A stretch of DNA of 64,000 nucleotides from NCBI GenBank assembly GCA_022497145.1, contig MU385887.1, positions 1 to 64,000 of the forward strand. Direction: 5' to 3'. Shown in pieces: positions 46,552 to 58,716 of the stretch. Origin of the DNA: Rostrohypoxylon terebratum (lineage: Eukaryota > Ascomycota > Sordariomycetes > Xylariales > Hypoxylaceae). The number at the start of each line of letters is the position of its first letter. Within the stretch, counting starts at the first letter, position 1. The position numbers and the translations under genes were made by a program. Under the pieces are notes generated by a model. The model made no database searches. It saw nothing but the letters and a program-made list of their open reading frames with translations, and had not been told where the DNA came from.

Positions 46552-49500
46552 GGTGTGGTGATAAATTGTTGATTGCGGATTGTGAATTGTGGATTATTGA
46601 TCTCTGTTACTTAATTGAACAATAGATAAGTATTGGATTGATTGTGTAGTATGCACCTTAAAAAAAGAAACGGTGCCAATATGAGGGATCGGAAGGAATT
46701 TGTAGGATTTGGACAAGAACAAGATTTCCGAGAGAATGGAGCTCAAACGTGAGCGGCGACAACGTTCAAGGGTGATAATGGATATCTCTCGGCGTTCAAA
46801 CCAAGTCGAAACTGAACGAGACGTTAAAGTGGTAGCAGTGATGGAATCGGCAGAATCGTCGTAGGGATTGTGTGGGACGCAGGACGAGTTGGAAGGTTTA
46901 GTCGGTCCCCTAAGTTCTTGGCGATCGATTCAAGTTGATCCAAACTTGGAAAGCCTGTCAGGTACGCGGTGCAAATTGCTGGGCACTGGCGGGCGACAGG
47001 AAAGGTTATTATTTATTACCTAATGTAAGAATTGGGAATTGGTGGTCTGCGTGTGCGGTCCGTGTGTGGTGACTTGGCGAATTTGATTGTTTTAATTGGG
47101 AGGAATTCGATGCCGTGTAAGTCGACGTAATACTATTAATATGTAGGACCTAGGAGGTATGTAGGACTAGGTATGTACACCCTTTTAATAACTGTGATGT
47201 GATTGGAAGAAAAAAATAAAGGAAGACAAGAACGTGAGAGAGTAAAATTGAATTTCACAACGCGATCTTGCCAAGGGAATGTTTTTCTAGAATTCCAATG
47301 TCCATGTGATATGTGTGGTTGACGGGTTGGCAGGTTGGTCGCACGGTAATGAATCGGAATGTTGTTCAAATAGAGGAGATAAGATGAGAGGGAACCTCTA
47401 TTGGTGACACGGTTTTTGATTGAGTCGATTGAGTCGAATGAGTCGAATGAGAAAATAAAAGATTAGGCCGAACTTGGATGACTTGGATTGACTTGGACGA
47501 CCCGAGTTCTCTTCTAGGTATTTATTATTCGAGGACCGTTGGAGAAGAATTGACGAGAGTTAGGAGTTGGGAGTTGGGAATTGGGAGTTCAAGGTTGGGA
47601 CTGTGACAGCGTGTTGCGAGAAGAGCTGCAGAATAAATGCCTATTAGAGCTCGCCGATTCAATGCACTAGGTGATAGGAAAACCAGGACCTACATAGTAG
47701 TAGTATGGACGCCCAAAGCTTGCTGTTTTGTGTTGTCCTAGGACTTTGGGGTCAGTGACTTCGGCTCTGACAGTGGGGAGCAACTAACACTGTACTTCGT
47801 AGATCGCGTTTATTAATATACGGATAAATTGGAGAAGGACCCAAACATCCACTAAGACATGCGATCACCCACTACCCATTACCTATTATTCCGGGGGACA
47901 AGGTGGGAGTATTATATGAACAGATGAACATAATAATCAACATACCTTAAAATGTTTGTTGCAATGTGCGCCGTACGCACCCTGCGCGTTGTATGGTACC
48001 GAATCCTTCCCGTCCTTCTTGTTGGTTTTTTTGCGGATGAATGTTTTACGTGTAACTGGAAGTAACTAAGAATCGAAGGTCTCTGGTTGCTCTGGTTGAC
48101 TGATCAGCATTTGGATTGTAATATGACGAAATATTATGGCACCAGCTGAACCAGTGGTAGGAGCTGCGCCTCTTTGGCTGTTGACCAACGACATATAAGG
48201 AAGCTGAGATAGTTCCTTTCATCAAATCCCAAAATCAAAGGCCACTTTATTTTTTCCTCGAAAATCGTTTGGGGTTTTTGTATTTCTCTCATGCGTACCT
48301 TTTTTTATTTTTTTGAAAAAAAAAACGAATGATGGAATGGTTTGGTTCACCAGTGATAAGATGAAGGGGCAGCGATTTAAATCATGAAGTAAGGACGACA
48401 CTTATTTGGGGAAGGACCTATGTGCCGGACTTTCCGTCGTTGCGATACATTGGTACACTAATACCTACCAGTCTAGCTGGACCGTAATTCCCCTATGAGG
48501 AGACAAATCGACAAATCGCATACTATGTAGGTATACCTTGTTGAAACTAACCACTCACCATCCAATGATTTTCGAGTAGCATCCGAATCTGGCAAGGACT
48601 TTAAGGTCTTCTGCCAAGACTTATTTTCCATTTTTAGACCTGTCTAGACCTTCGGCTTATGAAATAAAAGCTTGACTCGACTGGTTGACCGAAGCTCAAG
48701 CGCGATACAATACTAGGTACACAGTAGCATCAATTTCATGGCAATTATAATAAAACAAGCTTCTGTCCTTTTGTGCGCCTTTCAGCCCGAGACATCTCGA
48801 CTGGTATCGACTGGTAGACTGGGACAAACATATACGCCACGGTGCAACATACAGATAGTGTTTTTCGCCAAGTTTGATTGCCACTTAATTAACTCTCCCA
48901 CGTGTGATAACTTGAGAATGCTACCTTCGATGCATATCCAACTCCCATGGGCCATATACTATGTAAGCCCAACATGTATTGAAAATAGGCAAAAATATCT
49001 GCGGTGAGAACAACTAATAGTATTGGCAGTGACGTTAAAACGTTGTATCGCTCGATATTTCCCTACTAGGTAGATACCCAAGCCGTTGAGTAGTGCAAGG
49101 GAGATAGGCTATTGGTATAATGAGTTTTACTGAATACAATATGCAAAATGGTACGGATCACGACCATTCGACTCCAAGTAACTACCTAAGCAGCTAAGTA
49201 ACAACCCATGTCCCTGCAATTCGGCATAGTAGAAAGTATTGGAGTTCGTATTCATCGATATGCTGCCTAGGTAATCAAGGGGTAAACTTTACTCTAGCAG
49301 ATTAAGACTTTCTAGTAGAAGAAGCTATAGGCTTTTTAAGCTTTACGTCCGCGGATATGGATGCTTTCATCGCTCAACACTAATGCATCGCATGATAGAA
49401 TAATCTTGCCAAGACTCCGAGGTGCTCCTTCCCGCATGTGAGTGAACCTTGGAAATGGAACTTTCCGACGGCTTGGTCTTGTGGCTGACGGCCATCTAAG

Positions 49501-49798
49501 GCTAAGCTCAGTGGGACCCCAAGCTTAACAATTGGATTTTAAGGTCAGCCAAGGAAACAGGGCATAAACTCTCCCCGCCAAAAAATGCTAACTTTCTTCA
49601 AAGGCTCAGCCTTTCCAGGGGTTTAGAATCAATTCACCGTTCTCCAATCACCAATCCCCATTCGTCATTCGTCATTCTCCATTCTCCATTCTCCATCGCC
49701 CATTGTACAACATGCATATCACAAGGCTGTAGAACAGCCCACCCCAGTCCTCGGCTGCTAGACCTGAATTGAATAACCGACCGAATACGAAGCTAGAA
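46552..49798. other. Divergent intergenic region, 3.2 kb
   Basis: Lies between the membrane-protein gene (minus) and GPI2 (plus). No gene is supported. Small repeats are present: 9-bp gattgagtc units at 47418-47451, ttgggagttggga units around 47560-47595, and attctccattctcc units around 49675-49697. Confidence 0.45.
47418..47451. repeat. 9-bp tandem repeat (gattgagtc / gaatgagtc)
   Basis: Three full units and one partial unit read directly. Noncoding. Confidence 0.7.
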
Positions 49799-51331
49799 AT
49801 GTCTACATCTGGTCTTGGCTCCTCGGCGACGACCGCAACTTCAAAACTTACTCGTGACGGCCCGTCACCGCCGCCACAACCCGGCCTCACGCGCGCCTCG
49901 ACTCTCCCCATCGAGCTACATTCTCCCCGTGCTGCACGATCCCATTTAGCACCTGAAGATGCTTTCAACGCAGCACCGCCCTTGCGGCGGCAATCAGGCT
50001 TCGAGTCAAACGACGCGCGGGGCGAATCGCGGTCGCGGAAGATGAGTTCGAAGCTTGGCAGTAGGAGTAGAAGTCGGCGACGGCGACGCAATTGGAAGAA
50101 ACTACTCTGGGTGAAGCAGTCTTGTACGGACCATTGCCTCGTATATCATTTATAACACCGCTATTAACAACGGCTTCTAGACCCGGATAATTATACCGAT
50201 CAAGCCACGTTTCTCGAGAACCTGCAGCGCAACCCGCGGCTCCAGCCGTACGAATTCTGGCCCCTCGTAGCCGACTCGACCGTGATCTTACAGCAAGTAT
50301 GCTCCGTCACCATATTTGTCGTGTGCTTCGTTGGAATATTTCAAGAGCGCGTATCCCCCGTGGCCGTGGTAGGCTGGGGCAGCTTCGCGACATTTGGGGG
50401 ATGGCTGTTGTGGGATTGGTGGGTAGGCCAGGAGGACGAGGATGAGGTTCTACAGAGGCGACGCAGCAACCGCAGCCGCTCAACTAGAGATCAGAGCAGG
50501 AGAGGTCGCTCGAATGTCGTCGGAGGCGGCATGCCGTCTGCCGCGAGCTCGGTGACTAATCTCGCAGCGACGGAGCGAGTGTACCCACAAGGTAGTCTAG
50601 TGGTCACGCGACAATCTCACTCCGCATCAGCTACATCCCTCCAATCCAATGCATCACAAGGCCGACGGTCATCCGAGTCCGTCGATATGCCGACCCACCG
50701 CCCGTCATCCCCCCTCCGCAACGGGAGAGCCGTTCTTCGCCTCAGCACGATTAAATCCGCTATCCTTATCTACTTCACCCTCCTCGGGCTATCGCCTATC
50801 CTAAAATCTCTAACCCGTTCTACCTCATCTGACAGCATTTGGGCTATGTCATTTTGGTTATTAGCGATAAATATTTTTTTCTACGACTACTCCTCGGGAC
50901 CCGTCAAATTTCCGGCCTCCCTCTCCACAAATGCGGCGCTAATGGCGTCTACGGTGCTCGCCTCGCGCCTGCCATCCACGGGGCAAGTCTTTAGCCTCAC
51001 GCTATTCAGCATTGAGGTTTTCGGGCTCTTCCCCGTCTTCCGTAGATATGCCCGGCACCGCAGCTGGAAGTACCACGTCGCGCTTTCCGTGCTCCTCGTG
51101 ATCGGCGCTGGGGGCGGGGTCGGCCTGATACTAGGCGGAGACAAAGACGACATTTTGCCGTGGAAAAGCGGGCTCCTAGGCGTCTTAGTGGCGATCGTTA
51201 TTGCCGTTGTCGCCATGGGTGGCTGCAGCTGGTGGCTTATCGGCCTCCAGAAATATAAGAACGCTATCAACGGTCCTTGGGATCAGGCCAGGCCTATCAT
51301 CATTAGTAGAAGGCTTTGGGATGATGAATGA
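49799..51331 (+). CDS. GPI2: GPI2/PIG-C subunit of GPI-GlcNAc transferase
   Basis: Two exons, 49799-50123 and 50181-51331 (57-nt intron, GTACGG...CTAG), giving 491 aa. Membrane subunit of the ER complex that adds GlcNAc to phosphatidylinositol, the first step of GPI-anchor synthesis. The family core is plain: WKKLLWVKQSYPDNYTDQATFLENLQRNP across the intron, then VCSVTIFVVCFVGIFQERVSPVAVVGWGSF, a cytosolic loop rich in Arg/Ser, and later FSIEVFGLFPVFRRYARHRSWKYHVALSV. About six to eight membrane helices are readable. The frame also runs upstream to a TTG at 49769; I take the ATG at 49799. The N-terminal 95 residues are Ser/Arg-rich and disordered. Confidence 0.94.
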
Positions 51332-51856
51332 ATTGGAATGGGATGATAGAAATAAGAGCTGATACGCGAATTGCTCTGTATATAAATAACATTAAGGCTT
51401 CATACAGATTTGATAATCAATTGCCAGTAGTGTGTACCAGATACTATGTATTATGTGAACTTCCCCTTTTTCCCAGTGTGGCTGACACATGTGGCGTTGG
51501 TAATGTGGCTTGATATTTTAAGGGGGGCGGGGGAGGTAGGATGACTACATGCATCGGAAAACCATTTTCCTCGATTTTCTACTGCTGTACGTCATATCTC
51601 GATTATCCTAATACTTCATGGTCTATTTGGAGAAATTTGACGACGCAATAATTATACTATTTTCTGCCTTATGGCTGAGAAAAAGGAGTGTATTTATTAG
51701 GTTAACATCTAGTTAAAAAGGTCTACATATGGAAACCGTCCATTACAACATAATCGAAATTTATACCACTACTTTCTTCGACAATCTTTCAAGCTTAACA
51801 ACTTTCCTCGGACACATATGTCCATCTACCCCTACCCCGCAGCACATATAAACGTT
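51332..51856. other. Convergent intergenic region
   Basis: Lies between the GPI2 stop and the stop of the small gene at 51857. AT-rich, no gene seen. Confidence 0.5.
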
Positions 51857-52146
51857 CTACTTTTTCTGTTCGCTCGCTGCCTGCCACATCTGATCAAAAC
51901 GTCGTACCATGTCTTCGCCGGTTTCTTTGTATGATGGTAGCCCGAGGGCGATTTGTTCGTGACGATTGTTTTCACGCAGGTAACGATCAATTCGGATCGG
52001 ACTGTCTCTAGCCATGGTTGTAGACTTTACGTCTCCGGTCGTTGAAGAGCTGCCGGAAGGGTTGGTGCTGCAAATATTGGTAAGGATCTCTGTATATCTT
52101 ATATACGAAAGGATAGGACGTGTGGAGCTTACGTTTGATTAGGCAT
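51857..52146 (-). CDS. Small 74-aa protein of unknown function, two exons
   Basis: Reconstructed by reading the minus strand; too short and split to appear as a long open frame. Exon 1 is only 14 nt (52146-52133, MPNQ plus two bases), donor GTAAGC. The acceptor TTTGCAG leads to exon 2 (52067-51857). The total of 225 nt is divisible by three and ends in TAG. The protein is hydrophilic: a Thr/Ser-rich start (TNPSGSSSTTGDVKS), then DSPIRIDRYLRENNRHEQIALGLPSYKETGEDMVRRFDQMW, which looks like a conserved helical segment, then AASEQKK. No domain is recognised. The support is the clean splice signals, kept phase, and non-random composition. It is convergent with GPI2. Confidence 0.6.
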
Positions 52147-53833
52147 TTTGAACGATCTAATATATGAATTATATATAATTTTTTATGAGCAATGAAGCTG
52201 TGGTCGGTCTTGAGTCCAATGAGATGTCTTGTTTATTTTGGAAGTTGGTGAATTGTTCGTGGATATCTCATAAACGGTCGGGACGGGCTCCTTTATATCT
52301 TGACGGGTCTCGCAATTCCATATTCTAGCATTTGTTTTCCTGTGAACTGGCCGCTAATCCTCGACAGTGACTCCTTTGAGATTCCGGTCATAACAACTGA
52401 AGAGATGCGTCCCTTGGATGCATACGTACTTCAGGGTGTTGCCGCCTAGCGAGGGTTCGATTCCCTTTCAAAAGGGTCGAAACATGACTGATGTGGGATT
52501 TCCAGAGAGTTGAAGAGCCGCACTGGTCGGTGTGATGACCCCCCATCCTGGTCAAATCCTTTGAGAATGCGTTGTTTACTTTCCCTTTTGCGCAAGACTG
52601 GAGATATCTCAACAGGGTATACTAAAACGAAGGGCAAACGAGATATCCCAGTGTCGGCAATTTCAAGAGCAATTGACAGGGATCCCAGAACGGCCGCATA
52701 CACCGTTGCAATGCCATCTGAATCATCAACGAGGAGCTAGCCATGTCCGAGATCTGCAAATTTACTCCTTCAGAGAAAGTTTCTTTGATATCCCTAAGGG
52801 TGCAGAGAGTGTATCAGGTATCCTCTTCCTGTTTCAGGATGAGCAGTTCAGAAATCACCCTAATCAGAAATTCTTCATGACCCTGGGATATTTGTGAGTA
52901 GTTGATTCTAGAGAGAAGTAGACATAGGGCCTTTTGCAGCATTCCCTAAATCTGGAAAGACATCTTCGTGAAAGTCAGTGGCCAGATGTTTCGCCAGAGC
53001 TAGGTTAGTTAGCTAGGTATCCAGAAGGATTATAGATTGGCTTACCAATGACGGCCTCGGGTAGTTCTGTTGGCAGCTTCCCCTACAGCATGATAGATGA
53101 AGGAAATTGTATGCGACATTCTTGGTTAGGTAGGTATGTTATTTATCACGTAGCTGTTAAGAGCTCCCTATCTAATAATGATGCTATGACTTAATCTTTA
53201 GAATTCACTTCTTGATACTAGGTGAGAGTCGTCTAACCGATCCTAGCCCAACAATGACAATTTTCTTGCTCGCTAGCTAGTTCCTTCTCATGATCAGCAC
53301 GAAGTCGGCGAACATGAAAAAATGGTATAGACCGATCGATTTATTTACCCCCTCATGCCTCCTAGGCGACCGTTTAGCTATGGCATCATCTCGATCACAA
53401 TTTCAGAAGAAAAAATAGTAGCACTTCTCGGATTAGAACATGATGTTATTCAGGGCATAATTCATCCAAGTTAAGAAACTAGGCTAAACGAAAATAATTG
53501 AGCGTCTCCTAACTCGATTTCCAACGCGGATGCGTGTTTTTGAAATGAAAACAGATATTTCGGTGCCTAAATGTTGGAGTTGGACTTCTGACAAACCTTT
53601 GAGAGGGACCTAGTTCACGCCTTAAGGTAGCGTATATACTTCCCTCGAAAGTATCCTTCCAAATCTTGAGATAGTTACATGAAATGAGTTATCAAGGAGA
53701 TAGATACTCGAAAGTGATGAAAAGTAATATGTAGGCAAGCAGGACCAAAATCCAATCCGATCAAAAAACATTGCCTCTCAATCGACAATTGTATGATATT
53801 TCGTTTAGCATAGGAGATCATCTCTTGGCTCGT
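52147..53833. other. Intergenic region, possible gene relic
   Basis: No intact gene. A minus-strand frame at about 52740-52446 (no ATG; LLVDDSDGIATVYAAVLGSLSIALEIAD, then PFVLVYPVEISP) resembles the C-terminal end of a fungal Zn2Cys6-type regulator, but it is isolated and lacks upstream coding sequence. The remainder shows nothing. Confidence 0.35.
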
Positions 53834-55617
53834 TTAGCTGCCTGGTGCCCTCTTCCTCTTTGTGTTCCCGGTTCTACCTAGGGTGGTAGTGTCTTTGGTG
53901 ATATCCACATTATTGTGTGATTTGCGGATGTGGACAGCCCTATTGTCTGGTCGAGTATAAACCTTGCCACAATGTTCGCATGGATATTGTTCGCTTTTGT
54001 GATTTTTCAAGTGCTTCTTGTAATAAGCCAAAAAGTTTTCTACCTTTCCCTTCGGTGTAAATGGGCAATAGGGGCAATTTAATTTCTGTTTCGTCAATTC
54101 TAGGCCGGAGATTTGGCTAGAGCTCGAAGGTGAAAATTCCGTCTCTTGAGGCGAGGGAGTAGGCGCTAGGTTCGATGTGGTGTTTTCATGCACAATTGAG
54201 GTAGGAGAATCTACATAAATCCCGAGACCTTGAGATATGGGAGGGGCCTGCCTTCTATATACAGACGACGTGAAGCCAACCCTGCTGAGTGGTCCAACAC
54301 CGTTCGTAGGATCTTGGATATTGTCGGTATAGGGGAAATAGCCCTCTAATAGCGGGTTATTCATATTTTGCTCAAGGTAAGTGTTCTCAATTGGTGGTTG
54401 TCCCGGCCCACTGGAGCAACTTGATACACTGAAAGAGGGCGTTACGACTACTGTACCGTAGGCGGTTGATGGATCATAGATCCCTGCCGTCGTGGGTTGC
54501 CAGGTATCTTGCATTTGTTCCATGCCATAACTGCTGTTTTGGCATGTCCCAGTGTAAGATGGGTCGTTGCAGCCTTGGTGATGGCTCACCGATAGATTTT
54601 GATCTTGGAAATTCTCTGTAGATGTGGTCATTGGTGATTCGGTGAGTGTAGGCGATCTGCCCGTAGAGGATGCACCTCCATAGTTCATCGACGACAAATT
54701 CGACTGTGATTTTGGGTTACAAGAAGGTGACATGCCAGAGCTGGCATCTGAAGAATGCATCATAGCCCCCATTGATGGTAGTTCGATGCATAGTGATAGT
54801 TCCGACGATGGTAATTCGACAGGGAATGTCGGGCTATAAAGCTCCCTGATAGGGGTACCCGAAAGCTCGGAGCAATACTCCTCTCCATTCCCAGGGGTGG
54901 ATTTCTCTGAAAATATACAGGAATCTTTCTCTGTAGGTCCAACGCCAGATATCTTGGGTGTTTTGTGTAAACTGTCTGGTGTTACCGTCTTGCCGCAGAC
55001 ACACCTACCCAGCTCAAAAATTGTACTCGGCTGGGAACTGGCCAATTTTCTGATGAGATTAAGCGCAGCTATGAGCTTCCTATGGGCTCTGTGTTTGAAG
55101 CTGGATCTACTCCATGAACAGTTCTTGTGGGGTAGTTCCGGGAACTGCTTGTAGGTATTGCATTCTGGGCAAAAAACCACGCCATCCTGAATGGCATCAC
55201 AGTTTTTAAGATGTCGAAGCATCTCTTTAGGGTTGTCGAAGTGGTAATTCTTGCAATTTGCCATAGGACAGCGGCAAGCCCCAATGAGACTGGGGTCATT
55301 ATCCAGGAGGTAATGTTCGAGCATGAGGTTCCATAGACGGCTTCGGTAACAGTCATCCGTTGCGTTTTTGGACAGTCTTCATAAAATATAAGCTTGAGAC
55401 AAAGACAAGGAAAAAACAGTAGAAAAAGAGATAAAACTAACAAGCAGGGCTGACCCGTGTTACAATGTACTGAGTCATGGTAACTAGGGGGCATTGGAGT
55501 AGTGTTTCGTTCGTGAGATACGTATGTTGTTCCGGCTGATACGGGATAGCCTGAAAGATTACCTGGTGATTCCGATAAAGATGAATTGTCAGTATTTGTA
55601 CAGAGGAACAGGTCCAT
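53834..55617 (-). CDS. C2H2-type zinc-finger protein (probable transcription factor)
   Basis: Two exons on the minus strand, 55617-55442 and 55376-53834 (65-nt intron, GTTAGT...AAG), giving 572 aa. The N-terminus after the splice has a cysteine-rich module (CRCPMANCKNYHF, MLRHLKNC, FCPECNTYKQF, HKNC) typical of lineage-specific fungal zinc proteins. The middle is a disordered Ser/Thr/Gln/Pro region. The C-terminus carries CPYCPFTPKGKVENFLAYYKKHLKNH and CEHCGKVYTRPDNRAVHIRKSH, two C2H2 fingers, followed by a basic end TKRKRAPGS. It is likely a nuclear DNA-binding regulator; targets are unknown. The frame is open above 55617 without an ATG, so I start there. The intron position is confirmed by the decayed copy 3.1 kb away, which has the same intron at the same place. 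Confidence 0.82.
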
Positions 55618-57424
55618 TGATGGCAAATTTGTTCTTTTATTGAACTTCAACTCTAGATTGACAGGTACGTGAATGGTAAGATCAAAAGACCACGACACAT
55701 CATTGTATATCTACTAGCAAAACAATTGCTGTCTTGATATCAACTAGACGCATAATAAATTAACCCCGCACTCTTCCAGTCCTCCCCTTCCTCGTCTATC
55801 GAAGGGATCTTAGGATATCTAGGGACCGCATCGCCAAGGATCCCGAGATATGCGTACCTAGTAGGTACCTAGGTACGCATAACTAGAACCTTCCGCACTT
55901 CGATGAAGATGTGTTCGGATTTCCTGCTGCTATTCGTCTTATTCTTCATCTCGTACGATCGGAAAGGGATATAGGGAAGGCCCCAATGTGCTGTCAAGAC
56001 TGCAGGGTATCTTGCATGCTTTGCTGATACTTTTCGGTCTAGAAAGCGAGATATAACGAATTAGCGTACATGAAATTCACAGGATATTGCCACAACGATG
56101 AAGTGTATGAAAGGCAGCCAAGGGAACAGAAGTTAGGGACATGCAGTTGGTTGCCTGAGGCAATATCATGGTTTGCGAACCAATTTCTGCGGCGCGGTCT
56201 TCGCGGGAAAGGTCACCACCGGGGACCATCGGCCACATCACACAGACCCCCAGGGAAATTCGGTGCACTTCTTAAACTCATAGAAGACTAGAGGGATAGC
56301 ATCTGGTGTTCCGGTTGACCCGCTTCATGATTTTTCATCTTGCAAACTCGGCGTTGTGTCAGCCTTGTCTGGATAGAATTCTGCCCTGCGAAGTTGGTGA
56401 CGAATAGTATCACAGCCGCGGGGGTCGGCCACTTTCTCCTATCTCGGTACAAATTGGAAGAAACAGACACGATCGAGAAAGCGACGAAAGACAGAGTGGG
56501 AGGAATCATGACGGATTGATCATGAAGATTCTACGAAGATATATAACTCAGCTTTGGGACGTATCGCCCCCGATCATCGTGTAATGACCCTCCATATTTA
56601 GGTTTCTATACCTGGGGGCCAAGGGGGCTAAAAGACGTAATTGACAAATAATAAAAAATTACCGCCTTACCAGTTAGTGTTTCAAGTATAAATTCTGACA
56701 TTCAGCTTGGGGCGATGAACACATAGCGCTGACAGGCTGGCACGTATATAGATTAAGAGCAAGCACTTGGTATAGAAGCGATGATGACGATGGCTTCTTG
56801 AACGTAGAAGGGCAGTGTTGGCCGGGCGGGGTCCGAAGCCCTGTAGCGCTTTTGTAGAAAGCTTGTGTGTGCCCAAGTTCATGAGAACCGACGCTAGCAT
56901 TTCGCATCAAGTATAATCCATATATTTCCTGTCAAGGGTAAGTACTTGGTAGGTGGGTAAGTACTATCAAGCCACTGCGGCATCACCTTTCAGAAGAAAT
57001 TCAATATGCCGTTCCGTGGTCCCAATGTCTCACTCATGCATATATGACTGCATGTTAAATGAGGGGACGATGGCGCTGAGCCTTTAGATAGGCGTACTTG
57101 TTAACCAAGAGCTTAGAATTGGGGTTTATCACACCGAAAAAAAAGTATGTCTGGACTCGATGCAATGTTCTCCCCCCGTTACACCAATGTAACAATAAGA
57201 TAAATTTCTCGGCCATGTGATGACGACGTATCATATCTTCTACGTATAAGACTATTTTTAGTGTATAGTACGAGTCGTGAGGCTACGAGAGATATAACCA
57301 CCTGGATACAAGGTGAGTGTTCATCTAACCTAAGAAATCAGCTAGATGGCTGGGTACCTACCTACCCACCTAGGTAGGTATTCATTACATTTGCGTGGAT
57401 CTATCACGGAGGGGCTTCAGGGAA
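55618..57424. other. Region between zinc-finger gene and its decayed copy
   Basis: No gene is supported. It contains a perfect 12-bp inverted repeat with a 7-nt loop at 55850-55880 built from the CCTAGG-type motif, and another such cluster at 57353-57380. Confidence 0.45.
55850..55880. repeat. Perfect inverted repeat of the CCTAG/GGTACC type
   Basis: Arms ATGCGTACCTAG (55850-55861) and CTAGGTACGCAT (55869-55880) are exact reverse complements around a 7-nt loop. One of many related clusters in the window. Confidence 0.75.
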
Positions 57425-58716
57425 CTAGTCCTCGAGGGATAGTGGCCTTGCTTCGCAAGGAAATTGGAGGATTTCTAAGCTACTCCTAGCCAGTGAACGC
57501 GGTAAACAACCATAAACATCCCTTTGTTTCCTCAGTTTGGGGCTGGATGCCAATAAATATTTAAGTTCGATACAGATTTTATATGAGCTTTTCTTCGATG
57601 AACCAATCGGACGATGGTAGAATTTGCCGCATTCAAGACACTCGTATTTATTTTTCCTCTGGGTTGCAAGATATTTTTGGGGATACAGAGCGTGGTTTTC
57701 TTTCTTGTCACAAGGTCTAAATAGGCAATGAGGGCAGTACAGTCCGTCACCTATTGTTTTCGGCTCAAGAGGTTGACTACCTAGGTAGGTTAGAGCTTGA
57801 AGAAGAAATTGACTTTCGGGGGGCAAAAGAAGTAGGCTACCACCGTGTTCGAGGCAACAGCATTACTCATGATAGGTGAAAGAGTCCACATTGGTTTCAA
57901 CTTTACCTAGGTAGTGGTGGCGTCTACATCCGAGATATTGACATTGACACTCCCGCCATGTCTAACTATTCCGTGCTAACCATAGGGCGCGCAGAGCACA
58001 CCAGCGTTGCCTAGAGTTCTATAACAGGCTCACGATAAATGCCCCTGTCAGATATCTCAACGCGTCGGTGAGAAAATCTTTCAAAATCTTTGAATAGTAA
58101 ATCCGCCGTTACTTCGGAGCCAAAGGTCCGGCGGTCTCCTGACAAGATAAGTGTGTCCGATTCCGAGCCAGAATTTTTTTGATAACGTCTTCTGCAGTTC
58201 GAAGCTTTCTTTGTGCTCTATGTTTGAGACTTGGCCTCCAGATATTCCAATGAACAACTTTTGGGGAAGAGGTTGAAAATCTTTCGACCTCGCCACATTG
58301 AGGATATCGAACAAATCTCTGCTTGGAGAGTTCGCAATTCTTCAAATGCCGCATCGTATCCTTTGGATAATAAAATTTTCCGGTGTTTCCAGCAATTTTC
58401 CATTGGGCAATGGCAACCTCCGAATAATTGGGGTCATTTTCAACAAAGTTATATTCGAGTACGCGAGTAAACAGACGAATTCTAGAGCAGTCGTCCACTA
58501 TGCCGCTAATGAATCTTTGTGAACATATGAGCTGAGGTTGGTGATGAGAAAAGAGAGTGGGAAACTAGACAAAACTAACGAGCAGGATTGATTCGTGTCC
58601 TCCATGTCTGATGGACTCAGGGACCCCAGGAACAGCTCACGATCAAGTATCAGCTGAGTATTCCCAATCAGTTCTATTTGTTGAAAGTCTCCGATTTCTT
58701 TTAAGGATGTATCCAC
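57425..58716 (-). pseudogene. Decayed tandem copy of the C2H2 zinc-finger gene
   Basis: Same strand and same order of parts as the intact gene at 53834-55617. An exon 1 remnant ends in ...NQSC at 58580, the donor CGTTAGT is at 58579, and exon 2 begins at 58514. The intron is 65 nt, the same length as in the intact gene. Exon 2 then reads VDDCSRIRL...VLEYNFVENDP against the intact DDCYRSRL...MLEHYLLDNDP, and MRHLKNCE against MLRHLKNCD. Between them the conserved CHCPMENC block is in another frame, so two compensating indels have occurred. A stop follows PLAPK, most of the middle is deleted, and the finger region (57826-57425) keeps CPHC and CLEC but has Tyr, Gln or Lys in place of the zinc-binding His. 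The ATG corresponding to the intact start is also lost. Confidence 0.8.

Noticed and set aside
52441..52480. B-box-like GGTTCGATTCC suggesting a tRNA
   Set aside because: A T arm can be drawn, but no A box or matching acceptor stem lies at a proper distance.
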